From Rhynchopus sp. YZ270_cl-10 (taxonomy: Eukaryota; Euglenozoa; Diplonemea; Diplonemida; Diplonemidae), in the NCBI GenBank assembly GCA_964035575.1, contig OZ037854.1:1178001-1242000 (forward strand): DNA of 64,000 bases, in the 5' to 3' direction. Shown in pieces: positions 30,898-42,700 of the stretch (position 1 is the first letter of the stretch; the number at the start of each line of letters is the position of its first letter). The notes below the pieces were generated by a model that saw only the letters and a list, made by a program, of their open reading frames with translations, was not told the origin of the DNA and did not search any database. The position numbers and the translations under genes are program-made.

Positions 30898-33800
30898 ATG
30901 TCCCGCCTCCACCATGCACCGTTCACCCCTCCCTCCGCACACAGCAGGATCCCCAGCCCCGCACGCCCCGGCGCTGTGTACAGTCGCCACCACCAACAGG
31001 GGCACCTCGAGCGCCTTGGGAAGGAGAACACTACCCTCGCTATGGACAACCGTGCGTTGGTGGATGAGAACCACGACCTGTCTGGACGCTACTCCGCCTC
31101 GAAGGCGTGGGGGAACGAACACTCCCAGCGGAACGTTGTCTTTCAGGACGAACTCCACTCCGCCCATCGCACTCTTGCTGCCGCAAACGAAGAAAAACAA
31201 GTTTTGCAGCGTGAGAAAGGGGAGCTGAACAACAGCAACAAGATCATGCTGCAACGTATTCAGAAGCTCGAAACGATGTCCCGCGGGCGGGAGGACACAA
31301 GCAAGGAGATCTCCAGCGTTCTGTCTGAGCTGCGCAACCTCAAAAACGACCTCCAAGCGGACAACAGCAACCTCAAAAAGGAGCTTGTCAACAAAGAGGA
31401 GAGCCTCCAAAGCCTTGAGAAGGAGTTGGTCGCGGTGCACCTCTCCCGGGGGCAGGCCCCTGGCTCTCCAGGAGTACATCACAATGGCGCGAGCCCTGGA
31501 CGCGACCCATCGCCTTCTCCTGCAGAGCTGAGACACGACCTCCAAACGCGCCTCAAATTCCTTGAAAACGTGAACCGTTCTTTGCAAGCAGACAACACAG
31601 CGTTAAACCGGTCTCTTGACAGCCTGCAGCGCGCTGTGACCGCACTTCGCGAGGCAAAAATGCAGGATCTGGCCGAAATCGACACTCTCACCAAAGATCT
31701 CGAACAGCAACGCAAGGCGACAACCTCTGTGGAATCCACCCTCTCTGCCACTGCAGCGGCGCGGGCAAAGCTCGAAACCGCTTTATCCTCCAGCGAAGAA
31801 GAAGCAAAAACGCTCCGCCACAACCTCGAGACCGAACTAGGCCCAGATGGACCGATGTCTGTTAAGATCGTTTCTTTGGAGAAAGGGCTGCGCGAGGTAC
31901 GGGCACGCTGCGCCTCTGCAGAGAAGGAGAGAGACGCACGTGGCAACGAGGTGGTCATACTCATGGAGAAACTCACCACTGCGACGAAAAGCGAAGAGGC
32001 ACTAAAGGTTGAGCTAGAAGTTGCGGGAGCGAACCGTAGCTCTGCCGCGCAGCAGTGGAGAGATGAAGCGGAATATATGGGAAGACAGTTGAAGGAGGCG
32101 AACGATGCGCACGCAGCTGAGGTCGAAAAGCTGAAGGAGCAGGCAGACAAATCTGCGCAGGTCGCAGTTCAGGTCGGAAAGATCACAGAGCTGGAGGCGA
32201 AGCTGGAGTCCACCAGAAAGGCCGCTGCAGCAAAGGACGATATTCTCCAAGATGAAAGGGAGCGTCTGCGGGGGATGGAGGCGGAGCTGACTCATGCGCG
32301 TGGTTCGTTGGGTCAAACTGAGGGAGACGCGGCGCAGCTGCGGCGTACCATGGAGACGCTCTCCAGAACAAACAGCGAGCAAGCCAGCGAAATCAAAATG
32401 CTCCAAACCAACATCGCAACCAGAGACGAAACCCTGCAGCAGCTCCGCAAACGCGCGCAGCACAACGCTTCGTCAGATGATATGCTAGTACAGCGTGAGG
32501 AAGAGGTCAGAGTCCTGAACGCAAAACTCTCCGAAAAAAACAAAGAGGCAGATGCCAGAGAGGAGCGACTCCAGCTTCGTGGCGTCGAGCTTGCGGAACG
32601 TACAAGACAGTTGGACGCTGAGGAGGAGTCGCTGCGTTCAAAGGAGGCGAATGCGCAGAAGGTAGCTTCGGAGATGGCTGCGTCAGAGCTTTCCCTTCTG
32701 CAACGCCAGGTGGACCGTCTTCGGGACGATCTGGACACCACCGTTCTCGCGAAGGCGGCGGCAGAGCGTGAACGCGATGCGCTCCGCATTGAAGGCAACG
32801 CGCCGCTCCAGCCCACCCAATCCGCAGCCACAACCATTCAGCTCGTTGAACTGCAGAACACCACTTCACGTCTGGAAACCGAGGTTGCAACGTTGACTGC
32901 AAGAAACGAAGCGTTACATCGTGACAGGGAATCCGACGAAGAAGCGAAACGGACGGCACAGGGGGAGATCATCCGCTTGGTCACAGAAATGCGCACCATC
33001 TCCTCCGACAAAGCCATCGTCGAGGAGCAGCTGGCAGGTCTCCGCGAAGGTGCAGGCAGCGACGAATCCGCTACCCTCCGCGCCCTCAAACACGAGAACG
33101 ACCTCCTCCACAGCGACCGTGCCGACGCACAGCAGCTTTCCCATGCAAACCGCACTCTCCAAGAGGAAAACAACGCACTCCGCGACCAACTTCGTGCCGA
33201 TGGACCCACCCCGGTTACGCAGGCAGAGGAGGTCGCCGGTCTTGGCCGTGCGATTGATGCATTGGAAATGCAGGTTCGTGAGAAAGACGCACAGCTGTAC
33301 CATCTGCAGGAAAGTCGTGACCAAGCTGTCGACGATGCGCATGAATCGCGTCGTCAGACAGAATACCTTGAATGTGAACTGCGTGACCTCAAGGAAGGCA
33401 CTCTCGTTGCAGCGGAGGTGCGTGCGCAGTCTGCAGAGACGGCAGCGTTCGACGCCCGCAGGGAGCTGTGCCTGGCAACACCAGAGAGGAGGGAAGTGGC
33501 CGCCCCGTCCACGCCGCGTGAAGGGAGGTCGAAGCAAAACAAGCTGCAGTTGTGGCAGGCGCAGGCATTGGTGGAGTCGTGGAAGCTGGAGTTGAAGCGT
33601 CTGGTGGGGCTGTTGCAGGCGAAGAATAAGGTGTGCAGCGGGCTGGAGGCGCAGCTGATGTTTGCGCAGGAGAGTCGTGTTGGCGGAGGAGGAGGTGGTG
33701 GAGGTGGTGTGGGTGGTGGAGTAGGAAAGCTTCTCCTGGACACAGCGGTGCGCTGGTGTGTCGCCTTCGTGGTGGTGTGCGTCACGCTTGTGGTGATGAC

Positions 33801-33915
33801 AGACCTGTCGGACGAATCGACCCACCAAAGCATCGTGTACTGGCAAAGCTGGGTGCACACCTTCGTCTGGGCGTTGTTCGGAGGGGGCTCCGCCACAGAA
33901 GAGCTAGGTGAGTGA
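30898..33915 (+). CDS. Long coiled-coil protein with C-terminal membrane anchor (golgin-like)
   Basis: 1005 residues from ATG 30898 (CACAATGTCC), preferred over the in-frame ATG at 30754 because the earlier part overlaps the LINE remnant. A basic, Pro-rich head (about 45 residues) is followed by nearly 900 residues of heptad-rich coiled coil (for example LEKELVAVHLS, LTKDLEQQRKATTSVESTL, LRDDLDTTVLAKAAAERERD). A Gly-rich linker (VGGGGGGGGGVGGGVGK) and one hydrophobic helix near residue 950 (VRWCVAFVVVCVTLVVMT) end it, with about 37 residues beyond. Long coiled coils with a C-terminal anchor are typical of golgins such as giantin, golgin-84 and CASP, which tether vesicles at the Golgi; that role is inference from architecture. 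The GTGAGT overlapping the stop (33907) could be a donor, but all supported introns start GTAT, so I read the frame to its TGA. Confidence 0.75.
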   Translation: MSRLHHAPFTPPSAHSRIPSPARPGAVYSRHHQQGHLERLGKENTTLAMDNRALVDENHDLSGRYSASKAWGNEHSQRNVVFQDELHSAHRTLAAANEEKQVLQREKGELNNSNKIMLQRIQKLETMSRGREDTSKEISSVLSELRNLKNDLQADNSNLKKELVNKEESLQSLEKELVAVHLSRGQAPGSPGVHHNGASPGRDPSPSPAELRHDLQTRLKFLENVNRSLQADNTALNRSLDSLQRAVTALREAKMQDLAEIDTLTKDLEQQRKATTSVESTLSATAAARAKLETALSSSEEEAKTLRHNLETELGPDGPMSVKIVSLEKGLREVRARCASAEKERDARGNEVVILMEKLTTATKSEEALKVELEVAGANRSSAAQQWRDEAEYMGRQLKEANDAHAAEVEKLKEQADKSAQVAVQVGKITELEAKLESTRKAAAAKDDILQDERERLRGMEAELTHARGSLGQTEGDAAQLRRTMETLSRTNSEQASEIKMLQTNIATRDETLQQLRKRAQHNASSDDMLVQREEEVRVLNAKLSEKNKEADAREERLQLRGVELAERTRQLDAEEESLRSKEANAQKVASEMAASELSLLQRQVDRLRDDLDTTVLAKAAAERERDALRIEGNAPLQPTQSAATTIQLVELQNTTSRLETEVATLTARNEALHRDRESDEEAKRTAQGEIIRLVTEMRTISSDKAIVEEQLAGLREGAGSDESATLRALKHENDLLHSDRADAQQLSHANRTLQEENNALRDQLRADGPTPVTQAEEVAGLGRAIDALEMQVREKDAQLYHLQESRDQAVDDAHESRRQTEYLECELRDLKEGTLVAAEVRAQSAETAAFDARRELCLATPERREVAAPSTPREGRSKQNKLQLWQAQALVESWKLELKRLVGLLQAKNKVCSGLEAQLMFAQESRVGGGGGGGGGVGGGVGKLLLDTAVRWCVAFVVVCVTLVVMTDLSDESTHQSIVYWQSWVHTFVWALFGGGSATEELGE

Positions 33916-35831
33916 AGAGCGCAAAAAAAAAAAAAGTGTAAAAACAAAACAGTGTACAAATACGTTTAGCGGATTATTAGGGGTAATTTGATGATTTTTT
34001 TTTGGCATATTTGGAGTGTATTGTCTACAATCAAAAGAGGAAAAAGAAATAGCAAAAGGGTGGGGGTGAAGATTTCCGATATCTACATTTTTTTCGAAGG
34101 TGACATAAGCAACGGCTTAGGGTCATCTAAAACGTTTTATTTTACTTTTTCTTCGCGGAAGAAAAAGGGAGACCATACTTTGGTGATTGTTTTTTTTTAT
34201 CAGATGTAAAGCACGAAATGGATTGCAGGACTGCATGGTTGAGGTGTCCAACCCCCCGGTACACCACATCATTGTACCAAGGTACACTGTTCACGAGAGG
34301 TCTTTGTGTTTCAACTCTACTTTTTTTTTGTCACTAGCGCCTTAGTAATTTTTACTCTGTTTGGTTTATGGTGTTGCACCGTAAATACTACGTTTGCTAC
34401 TTTAGGTGGTACATGCTAGTAACGTCACATACTCGTTGCAGACGTCGTCGCGATAGTGATGACCATGTTGCACACCATGAGTGAGTGCATTTAGATTTCC
34501 CTCCCTTTCCCTTCCCTTCTGCTGTTATAATATTAAACTAGATGATTTTGTTATAGCCCATCTTTGCTAAGATGTGTCTGCTCTTTACAACAAGAGTTTT
34601 ATTGTGAAAATTTATTGTCTTTTTTTTTTCAGATGCAAAACCACAAAGTGGATGTAGGACTGCATGGTTCACCGACCGGCCATGCACCAAAGGTACTGTC
34701 ACGAGAGGGTATTGCATTTCACGTCAACTTTTTCTCTTCTAATCTCTCAGGTCTTGTACTCATCATACCTGAATGGGTGCTTCCACCAGGAGTGGGAAAA
34801 GCACTCAAGGGAAATAGGAGACTACTGTAGTGGAGCTCATCCTCTGGTGTCTACATTAATACAACCAAGTTTTCAGAATGTGGTTTGTGGACTGTGTTGT
34901 CATTTTTACTACTGTCATGAGAAGGGCTGTTGGTGTGGCTGAAGGGGGGTGCTATTTTCCGCTATTTTCTGCTATTTTAGGGTCGTCGGCCACACCCAGC
35001 TGTTGTGTTTGAAGTCAATTGTTTTTTTGTATTAGAATATTCAAAATTTAATAGATTTTTTTTTTGTTGACGTGACGTTTGTTTTTCTCTTGTTCTCTCA
35101 CCCGATGATGTTCGTGGTTTAAAAAAAAAACCCGTCACGTTTTCTTTTATGTGTCTGCATGAGGCATATTTATCTTTCGATTTTTGCTTCTTTTGTTCGA
35201 AGATCCCCCCCTTCCCAATTTTCTGTTCACCCCCCTTTCTGCTTGAACTATGTGAGAGCACCTTTCAACTTTTTGTTTTTACCACTGGTGCAAAAGCAAA
35301 AGCAAATAGAGAACTGAGCACTCCCCAAGGGAGGAAAAGAACAGTGTAAAGAGCAGCAAGAGATGGTGTGGTTCACCCCACGACGAGAACCCTGGGGGAG
35401 CTGGGTTGCTGACCACAAAGAGATACCACAGATTGGATGTGATGTCTCTAGGGAACCATGGAAAGCCCAATCCAAACCGCAGAGGAATCTTTCTTTTTGC
35501 CCTCCCTTCTTTTTTTTTCTTCTCGTGATCCCCGTTTTTTTTACCCCCCTGACAAAACCCCCCCTGCCACTTCCACACACTACCTCGGGGGTGGTGTTGC
35601 AGAGATACGGTTGGGTGAGTCAATGACACTTTCCGCTCACCAAAGTAGTCTGTGTAAAAAAAATTTTCCAAAAAAAAAAAACCCCCCCCGCCCTGTACCA
35701 AACCCCAAAAAAATGCAAATGAATACCAAGTACAACTTTCTTTTTTTCTTCCTTCTTCTCCCTCCCCTCCTCTTCTCCCCAAAATTTCTCGTATCACACA
35801 AACCCCCAGAACTTCCCATTTCCATCACAAA
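33916..35831. other. Repeat-bearing intergenic region
   Basis: Contains A (34098-34145), two near-complete B copies (34204-34325, 34632-34735), C (34829-34876), an F-like motif (about 35145-35185) and a partial G repeat on the minus strand (35590-35656). The final 100 bp is C/T-rich and precedes the start at 35832. No gene found. Confidence 0.65.
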
Positions 35832-36431
35832 ATGGGCAGCCCTTCTGAACGCCTTGCGTATCTTACTTTAGCTTGCAAAGAGTTGTCTAAGGGAACACTG
35901 ACATCATCTTCTTCATCCTCCTCCTCCTCCTCCCTTGCCCTCAGCCGGCTATGCGGACAACGTATCTTGCGTATTGTGAGTGATGGCGATGCTGGAGGGG
36001 GACAGGCAGGGATGTTGCCGACGATGAGCGTGGTGTGTTCGGGGTGTGGGGTGTACATGCACCCGGGGGGGACGGCGGAGGTGGTGTTTCCTACGGAAGA
36101 GCAGATCTTTACGTTGAGACAAAGCTACAACAACACCGACGAGCACACCTCTCCATCCAACCCCACCCCACCCCAAAGCGAGCCCTGGTGCCGTGCCAAG
36201 CAGCTGCACGACCTCTCACGCCACCTCGACCCCACCCGCATCACAGCACACTACTCCCTTCTCTGCAGAGGCTGCGGCACTATGACGATCACAGCAGTGC
36301 AGGAAACCCTCAAGGCGGCAAAACGGAAGGTCGCTGCTGCGTCATTACCCAAACCGAAGGGGGGAGCGAAGACAGCTGTGGTGACAGAGGTGAAGCGGAA
36401 GAAGAAAAAGAATATGCGCAGCCTAGGCTAA
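35832..36431 (+). CDS. Zinc-ribbon protein resembling RNase P/MRP subunit Rpp21/Rpr2/Snm1
   Basis: 199 residues from ATG 35832. The N-terminal helix RLAYLTLACKELSK, the following poly-Ser insert and SRLCGQRILRIVSD match the long helical start of the Rpr2/Rpp21/Snm1 family. Two CxxC knuckles follow: VCSGCGVYMHPGGTAEV near 66 and LLCRGCGTMTIT near 142. The first has the family pattern CxxC-(x)5-PG-(x)T seen in human Rpp21 (LCRGCSSLLVPGLT). The insert between the knuckles, about 60 residues, is longer than usual. The tail is Lys-rich (KRKKKKNMRSLG), suiting RNA binding and nuclear location. Rpp21 binds the RNA of RNase P, which trims tRNA 5' ends; Snm1 is its MRP counterpart. Similarity is short and judged by eye; another zinc-ribbon protein is possible. 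Confidence 0.6.
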   Translation: MGSPSERLAYLTLACKELSKGTLTSSSSSSSSSSLALSRLCGQRILRIVSDGDAGGGQAGMLPTMSVVCSGCGVYMHPGGTAEVVFPTEEQIFTLRQSYNNTDEHTSPSNPTPPQSEPWCRAKQLHDLSRHLDPTRITAHYSLLCRGCGTMTITAVQETLKAAKRKVAAASLPKPKGGAKTAVVTEVKRKKKKNMRSLG

Positions 36432-37078
36432 GTGAGGGAGCAGAGCGGCATAATGAAAAGCGAAGGTGGTGGCCCATCCCTGGGTGTGTGTGGTCCTTAC
36501 AAAAAAGGGATGAGGGGAAGGGTGGTGTGTGCAGGGCTTACGTCTTGCAGCATGGTTTTGATGGTGTTTCTCTGTCTTGCAGACTGCGGACCAGACGTAT
36601 AGGACTCAGCATTGATGTTACAATGTGATGCTGTGTCAAACTCTAGTCAGGTAACATCAGATGCAGTGCTCTGTTGGAGAAGGGTAACAATACGAGGTGG
36701 CTCAAGCAGATTCCATCAAATGATGTATTCACGAGACCGCATATTGGCAAACACAGCAAAGACTACACGACGGACGACAACAGCAGTTCTTAGTTTTTGT
36801 GTGCAACCAGCACCACCTGCGGAACGAACTGGGAGAGTTGGTAGTTGAGGCCCATCCAAAAGCGCAGCAGAGACGAACCCACCCCCGGGAGGAATCCCTC
36901 CAGCGACGGGATCCACACACAAGGGTGATCGCCTACTAACTACGGCTCATCTCTTTCACACATTTCTCTTTGATTCAAAAGCGAACAAACTCTCTCACTC
37001 TCAACACAACTCATTCGACTCCATACCTCTCTCCCCCTCTTCCCCACCACACCTCACCACAAGAACACACCGAACACA
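36432..37078. other. Intergenic, unassigned moderate-GC segment
   Basis: Unlike other spacers this stretch has a near-balanced base mix (36590-36930) and lacks T-runs. Short frames on both strands show no recognisable motif. It may be a worn mobile element or a leader. The last 130 bp is C/A- and C/T-rich and ends in CACAATG at the next gene. Confidence 0.4.
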
Positions 37079-37669
37079 ATGCGTTTCACCATCATCGCAC
37101 TGTCCGCCGCAGCCTGCCTTGCAGCAAAGACGACTATTGTGCACAACCAACTCTCCGACGGCGTTCTCCTCTGCCTCTACGAGGTGAACAGACACACCGA
37201 CAAGGGTGTCTTCACAACGGAGGTGCCCCTTTCCGCCGGGGGCTCTGTCAGTGTCGAGACACCTGCGATGTGGGACACGAAGTCGTGGTTTGTTTCGAAG
37301 CGTGGTGCCACTGCTTGCAACGTCTCCTCTGCCTGCAATGAGGGTCCATGCCACTACCCGTACAACATTGCCGGGCAGGCTGCAGACGAATCAGGCAGCG
37401 GATGGGTTGGGCAGCTCATCTGGGCTTCCGATGAAGACTCCTGCGGCACCTCCTACCAATTCGGTGTGAACGCAACCTGTGCACACAAACACACCGGTCT
37501 CACCTGCACCCCTTACAAAAGCAAAGGCGCCTGCATCCCAGAAGACAACTCAAAAGGTTGCCAGATCGTTGATTGTACTGGAGTCTCCGATTTTATGGCC
37601 TGCGACAACTCAGGGGTGGATGTGGTGGTTTACGAAACCCCTTGCTCGGAGAAGGAGAAGCAGATGTGA
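37079..37669 (+). CDS. Small secreted Cys-rich protein
   Basis: 196 residues from ATG 37079 (ACACAATGCG). Residues 1-16 (MRFTIIALSAAACLAA) are a signal peptide. The mature part contains 14 Cys, many in paired arrangements (ACNVSSACNEGPCHYPYNIA, CIPEDNSKGCQIVDC, MACDN, TPCSEKEKQ), suggesting several disulfides, and NxS/T sites (ACNVSS, VNATC). The pattern TTIVHNQLSDGVLLCLYEV at the start followed by GGSVSVETPAMW recalls small beta-sandwich secreted proteins, but I do not recognise the family. No membrane anchor. Function unknown. The stop is followed by T-rich sequence and, 170 bp on, the hAT-like element. Confidence 0.7.
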   Translation: MRFTIIALSAAACLAAKTTIVHNQLSDGVLLCLYEVNRHTDKGVFTTEVPLSAGGSVSVETPAMWDTKSWFVSKRGATACNVSSACNEGPCHYPYNIAGQAADESGSGWVGQLIWASDEDSCGTSYQFGVNATCAHKHTGLTCTPYKSKGACIPEDNSKGCQIVDCTGVSDFMACDNSGVDVVVYETPCSEKEKQM

Positions 37670-39785
37670 GTCGTTAGGATTGGAAAATTCCTGTTTTTTT
37701 TTTTTTTTTTGAGCTTTTGAGATTGTGTCCATTTTGGAGAGTTTTGCTGGATCGAAAAAAAAAAATCATGTCTAAAAAAAAGAAGAGCTCTGAAATGTGT
37801 TGTCTAGTTTGTTCTAGTTGCATGTGTTCGGTGGGTTGACGTCAGGCTTCGCGCTAACTTTTGGAAAAAAATCTGAAAAAACGTGTTTCGGGACCAAAAA
37901 AACGCACCTCAAATAGTTGTGCGTCAGGGGGTGAAAAAACAGTGTTTTGTGGCATTTCCGAGCCAATCCCGCGCTGTGGTGGGGCATATTCGGGAAAATG
38001 GACAAAATTTTAGTGACTTAAATTTTCACAAAATATGAACCCATACTCTTAAACAAGGGGCATTTTCAGGTCTGAAAACCCAAATTCAGATGAAATTGTG
38101 GTGTTTTGACTGGGAACAGGTAGCGCCGCAGGCGCACGGTACCCAACTTTTGTCTTTTTATGTTTCCCTTTTTTCTGCTTTCTTTTGATTGCACGAGCCG
38201 ATTGCTCTCCACGGTGGGGTCACATGTGTGTGCAAAAACACTCTAAAGTACTCTTACTCTGAACGATGAGATTCCTCTGGTTTTAGTAAGGAAACCCCTG
38301 TTTGCAAAAAGTGCATAAATTTCCTGTGGCTTTTCCCCGCCAAGAGGTCGTTTTGTTGCATTTCCGAACCAATCCCGGATTGTGGTGGGGGATGTACGGA
38401 AAAATGGACAAAAATGCAGCGACTTAAAATTTGACAAAACATGAGCCCATACTCGTAAACAAGGGTTATTTTCAGGTCTGAAAACCCAACGTACTGAAGA
38501 AGCTATCGGTAACGTAGTGATGGCGGTGGGGTTTCAGTGACCACAGAGAAGAGTGAGAAAACCCAGGACGGTTATGGCCTCGGAGGGGGTGTGCCCCATG
38601 GCGTCCTAATCAATCTTTATCCGTGAGGGAGGGGGGATCATCCTCAGGGGGGATGTGGAGTCGTACTCAAAATAAAATGAACTGTACATAAGTACATCAT
38701 GTTTAAACATAAAGGAGGGTAGGAACAGGTAGCGCCGCAGGCACACGGTACCCAACTTTTTTCTTTTTTTCTTTTCCCTCTTCTCTGCTTTCTTTTGATC
38801 GCGCGAGCCGATTGCTCTCCACGGTGGGGTCACATGTGTGTGTGAAAACACTCTAAAGTACCCTTACTATGAAATATGAGATTCTCTGGTTTTCTTAAGG
38901 AAACCCCGGTTTGCAAAAAAAAAACGCACCACAAAAATATCCAAAAATCCCGGGACAAAGGACAGAAGTTAGCGCAAAGCCTGGTTGACGTGGACTCTTT
39001 TTTTTTTTTTTTCATTTTGTTATTGTGTGTTTTAAGTCGTTACAAACGACTTTAGTGTGCTGTGATTGTTTTTCTTGTCTATTTCTTTGCAAAATATGTG
39101 GAGCCCATTCATCTTATATACCCCACTTTTTATGTCCAGCCAAGGCCAAATGACACAATATCTTTTGCTATCCAATCTGTTTCCAACCTTTTGCACACAA
39201 ACGCCCAATAGGCTTGGTCACCTTTATATAAATTAATTTTTTTTTTTTTTTTGCTACGAAGTGTCCGGTACCTGCGTCCACAGAGACGTTTTGCACTTCA
39301 ACTACCTTAGGTTAGATGACTAATCAGACTAAGCACAACAACAAGAGGCTTAGGGTCATCTTACAAACTTTCTTTTGACTCACTTCCCCTCCCTTTGTCA
39401 TGATGGTTGTCATGTAGAGGGCGCATTTTTTTCTTCTTGCGAGAAAGCATTACTTCCCCCCTTCTTCATCACAAAAAACAAAAACAAAAAAAGGGCAAAT
39501 TAGTAGAGCTCATCCTCGAGTGTCTACACTAATACGATTTTTCAAATAAAGCAAAAACCCTCTACGTCTCTCCATTTGAAGCGCGTCTTCAAAACACCAC
39601 GTCTTGACTCAAACGAATCACCACATAAAACAACAGGGGTTTATACACAAACGGAACCCATCAAAAAATCATCTTCTTTCTCTTTCTCTGTCTTTCTCTA
39701 TCGTCTGTTCTCTCTTTGGGTTGAACTGAAATAATTTGGAGCGTTTATATTTCCACTTGGCTAGGTTTTTCTTTTTTCCCTCTTT
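37670..39785. other. Intergenic with hAT-like element and A, C, E repeats
   Basis: The hAT-like element fills 37843-38983. After it come an F-like motif near 39100, E (39265-39302) running into A (39316-39377), and C (39501-39546). A likely acceptor for the CLC gene is the CTAG at 39761-39764. No gene seen. Confidence 0.65.
37843..38983. mobile_element. hAT-like non-autonomous transposon, 1141 bp, 8-bp target duplication
   Basis: Inverted ends CAGGCTTCGCGCTAACTT (left) and, in reverse complement, CAGGCTTTGCGCTAACTT (right) differ by one base. GTTGACGT flanks both sides exactly (37835-37842 and 38984-38991), an 8-bp target duplication. TIRs beginning CAG with 8-bp duplications are the hallmark of hAT elements. 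The interior has no transposase frame. It is built from two sets of direct repeats: block Y (about 37950-38085 and 38353-38490, TTTTCAGGTCTGAAAACCCA at the end of each) and block X (about 38121-38330 and 38724-38930, with GCGCCGCAGGC and GATTGCTCTCCACGGTGGGG). The sharp ends and intact duplication point to a fairly young insertion; a full-length relative must supply the enzyme. Confidence 0.85.
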
Positions 39786-42700
39786 ATGGTACAAGAAAGC
39801 GATGGACCCGAGACACCACGTGTGGCGAACAACTCCTTGCTGCACGCCTCCGTGCTCTCTGCGCAGCCGGGGCCCTCACCAAGCCTGAGACGGAAGAACA
39901 ACTCGCTCCCTCCTGCGGCGCCTGGGTACAACCCGGCGGCGGCGTTCCCACACCAGCCGAGCGTTGATGTCTCGCAGTTTGAGGATGAGCCACCAAACGG
40001 GCAGTACCATAGGGCAAGACGGCGTTTTTCATCGCATTTTCGTCCGGATCAGTCATCCCGGGTAGGATCGCATCGAGGAGACGAACCGCACGATGTGAAC
40101 GCACTTCTGCAAAAAATGGCGTCGCTTGACCCCGAAAGCCGGCAGGTCTTGAAGCACCATCTGAACATGTACGAATCGCATGACTACTCCTCCCTGCAGC
40201 AGCGCCACATCGCACAGCAACACAGCACCGGAGAAGAGGATTCTTGGAAGGAAGATCTTAAAGGCGAGCTGCGTGGCAAAAAGGAGCATCCCGCTAAAGG
40301 GCAGGGATATGAGTCGTTGAACTATGCCGGCCACGACGACCATCTTGTTTCCCGCCAGCACCGCGTGAAGTTTGCAAAAGATTCTGGAATGAAAGAGAAA
40401 ATTGGGGTCTGGACTGTCTTCATCCTGATTGGTGTGGTCACCGGAATCACCGCGTTTGGAGTCAAAGCTGGAGAAGAATTCTTTGGTCATTGGAAGGTTC
40501 TTAAGGTTGAAGAATTCATCGCACGACACGACCTGGACGGTGCATTCTTCTGCAACCTTGGCATTACTACACTCTTTGTTACCATCGCAGTGGGGCTCAC
40601 CCACGTTGCACCTACTGCAGCTGGGTCGGGGGTACCTGACGTTAAGGCACTTCTGAATGGGGTGCGGGTACGTGGTATTCTGGGGTTCCGGGTTTTTGCG
40701 GTTAAGGTGCTTGGTGTGATATTTGGTGTTGCGTCTGGGTTGGCAATGGGTCCGGAGGGGCCAATGATTCATGCAGGCGCGATCATTGCGGCGGGGATAA
40801 GCCAGGCAAGCATTCAGTGGCCGTTCAAATGGGCGTTCCCTTTTATGAGGGATTTCCGGAACGACACCTTCAAGCGTGACTCGATCTCTGCAGGCGCAGC
40901 GGCGGGTGTTGCGTCGGCATTTGGCGCGCCCATTGGAGGGTTGCTGTTTTCGATGGAGGAAGCCTCGTCGTTCTGGTCGCATTCGCAGACGTGGCGTACG
41001 ATGATAACCTGCCTTTTCGCAACGTTCACGATGACTCTGCTTGTGTACGGAGGTGACTCCTTTAACGACCCAGGTCTCGTGCATTTTGGTGTTGCAGAAG
41101 AGACGCCAACGCGCTATGCGCTGTGGGAGTTCTGTATGTGGATCCCGCTTGCGGTGGGGTTCGGTGTGCTGGGCGCAGTGTTCAACGCAGTGTCGATAGT
41201 GAAGATTTCTCTCGTGTTGCGTCTCCGCAAGGCCTTCGTTGAAACGCTGAAGAAGAAGTTCAAAATACCACGCAAAGTGTCGTTTGTGTTCATCACAATG
41301 ATTGAGGCGTGGGCGGTGGTGGTCATTCTGGTCACCGTTAACCTGGAGCTGGCGAGGTTGGGTGAATGCAAGGATACACCTGAATTGTCGCTTCGCTTTG
41401 AGAACGGTACTGTTGATGGGCGTGCACTCCACTTTCTTCCGTTTGAATGCGAAAACATTGTGCTCAACCTGAACCGCGACGGGTCGGAGAACAAGCTGTA
41501 CAACGACTTCGCGACGCTGTCACTTCTCCCGCAGCTCGAGGTCATCCGCGTCCTTTTCTCCCGCGACACCACAGCAAGCGGCGACCACCTCTTCTCCTAC
41601 CTGGCTATGGGGATCTACTTCCCTGTCTACTTCTGTTTGGTAGTGCTCACTGCAGGCCTGTTCATGCCGCAAGGGCTGTTCGTGCCTCACATCGTGATAG
41701 GAGCCTTAGGCGGCCGTCTGTATGGTATGCTGGTGCACGACTACATCGGAAGTGAAGCGCATCCTGGAACGTATGCACTAATGGGTGCCTGCGGGATGCT
41801 TGCAGGGTCGACACGCATTGTGATCTCGCTTGCGGTTATCATGTTTGAGATTACGAATGACATTCAGTACTTGGTGCCGATCATGCTTGTTGTTGTGGTG
41901 GCGAAGAACGTGGGCAGCATCTTTAACGAGCCTTACTACGACGAGCTGCTTGAGCTGCGCCACGTTCCTGTCCTTGAGGAGGAGCCGCCGCACAAGATGG
42001 ACCTTTTCCACGTGGGGGACCTCATGCACCCCGACCCAATCTGCGCAGTACGCCTGACAACAGCAAAGGACCTCTACAAGCTGATCTCGGACACACGGCA
42101 CTCCTGCTTCCCAGTGGTCAGAAGTGCAGAGGACAACACCATGATTGGCGCAATATCGAGGTATGTAGGAAAAAAAGAAAATATGTTACAAAATCTATTC
42201 CCACAGAGAGGCAGTCAACGTCATCCTTCTCCACTTCCTCGAAACGCGCAGTGAAGAGAACCCATGCGGGGCGATTGCCTTCCGTCAGGTATACAAAAAA
42301 GACCCCCCTAATACAATACCTCCAGAAAAGACCCAAAAAATTGCAAATTTTTTTTTTTCACCTTGACGTGCACATGCACATCAAAACGCAACAAATTTCA
42401 ACAATATTAGCATTTTTCTCTTTCCCCACCCCTCACAGAGCGAGCCGCACCCACCCCCCATGACGTTTGAAGACTACCGTGCACTGGAGGACTCCCTCCG
42501 CACTGCACGCAGAAGGGATGCAGACCTGTCAGGCGTGTCCGAGACGGACCTGGAGGAGCTGGGCATCGACCTGCTGCCGTACGTCAACCTCTCTACCTTC
42601 ATTGTGCCGCCGACGTTCAGCCTTTTGACGTGCTTCAATTTGTTCCGGAGCATGGCGCTGCGGCAGGTCATTGTCGTCAACACTGCGCATGCACCTATTG

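Noticed and set aside
32914-33858. 314-codon minus-strand frame opposite the coiled-coil gene
   Set aside because: A shadow of the + strand heptad coding sequence; no start context or motif.
33907-33912. GTGAGT at the end of the coiled-coil gene as an intron donor
   Set aside because: All twelve supported introns start GTAT, and the frame ends naturally at the overlapping TGA.
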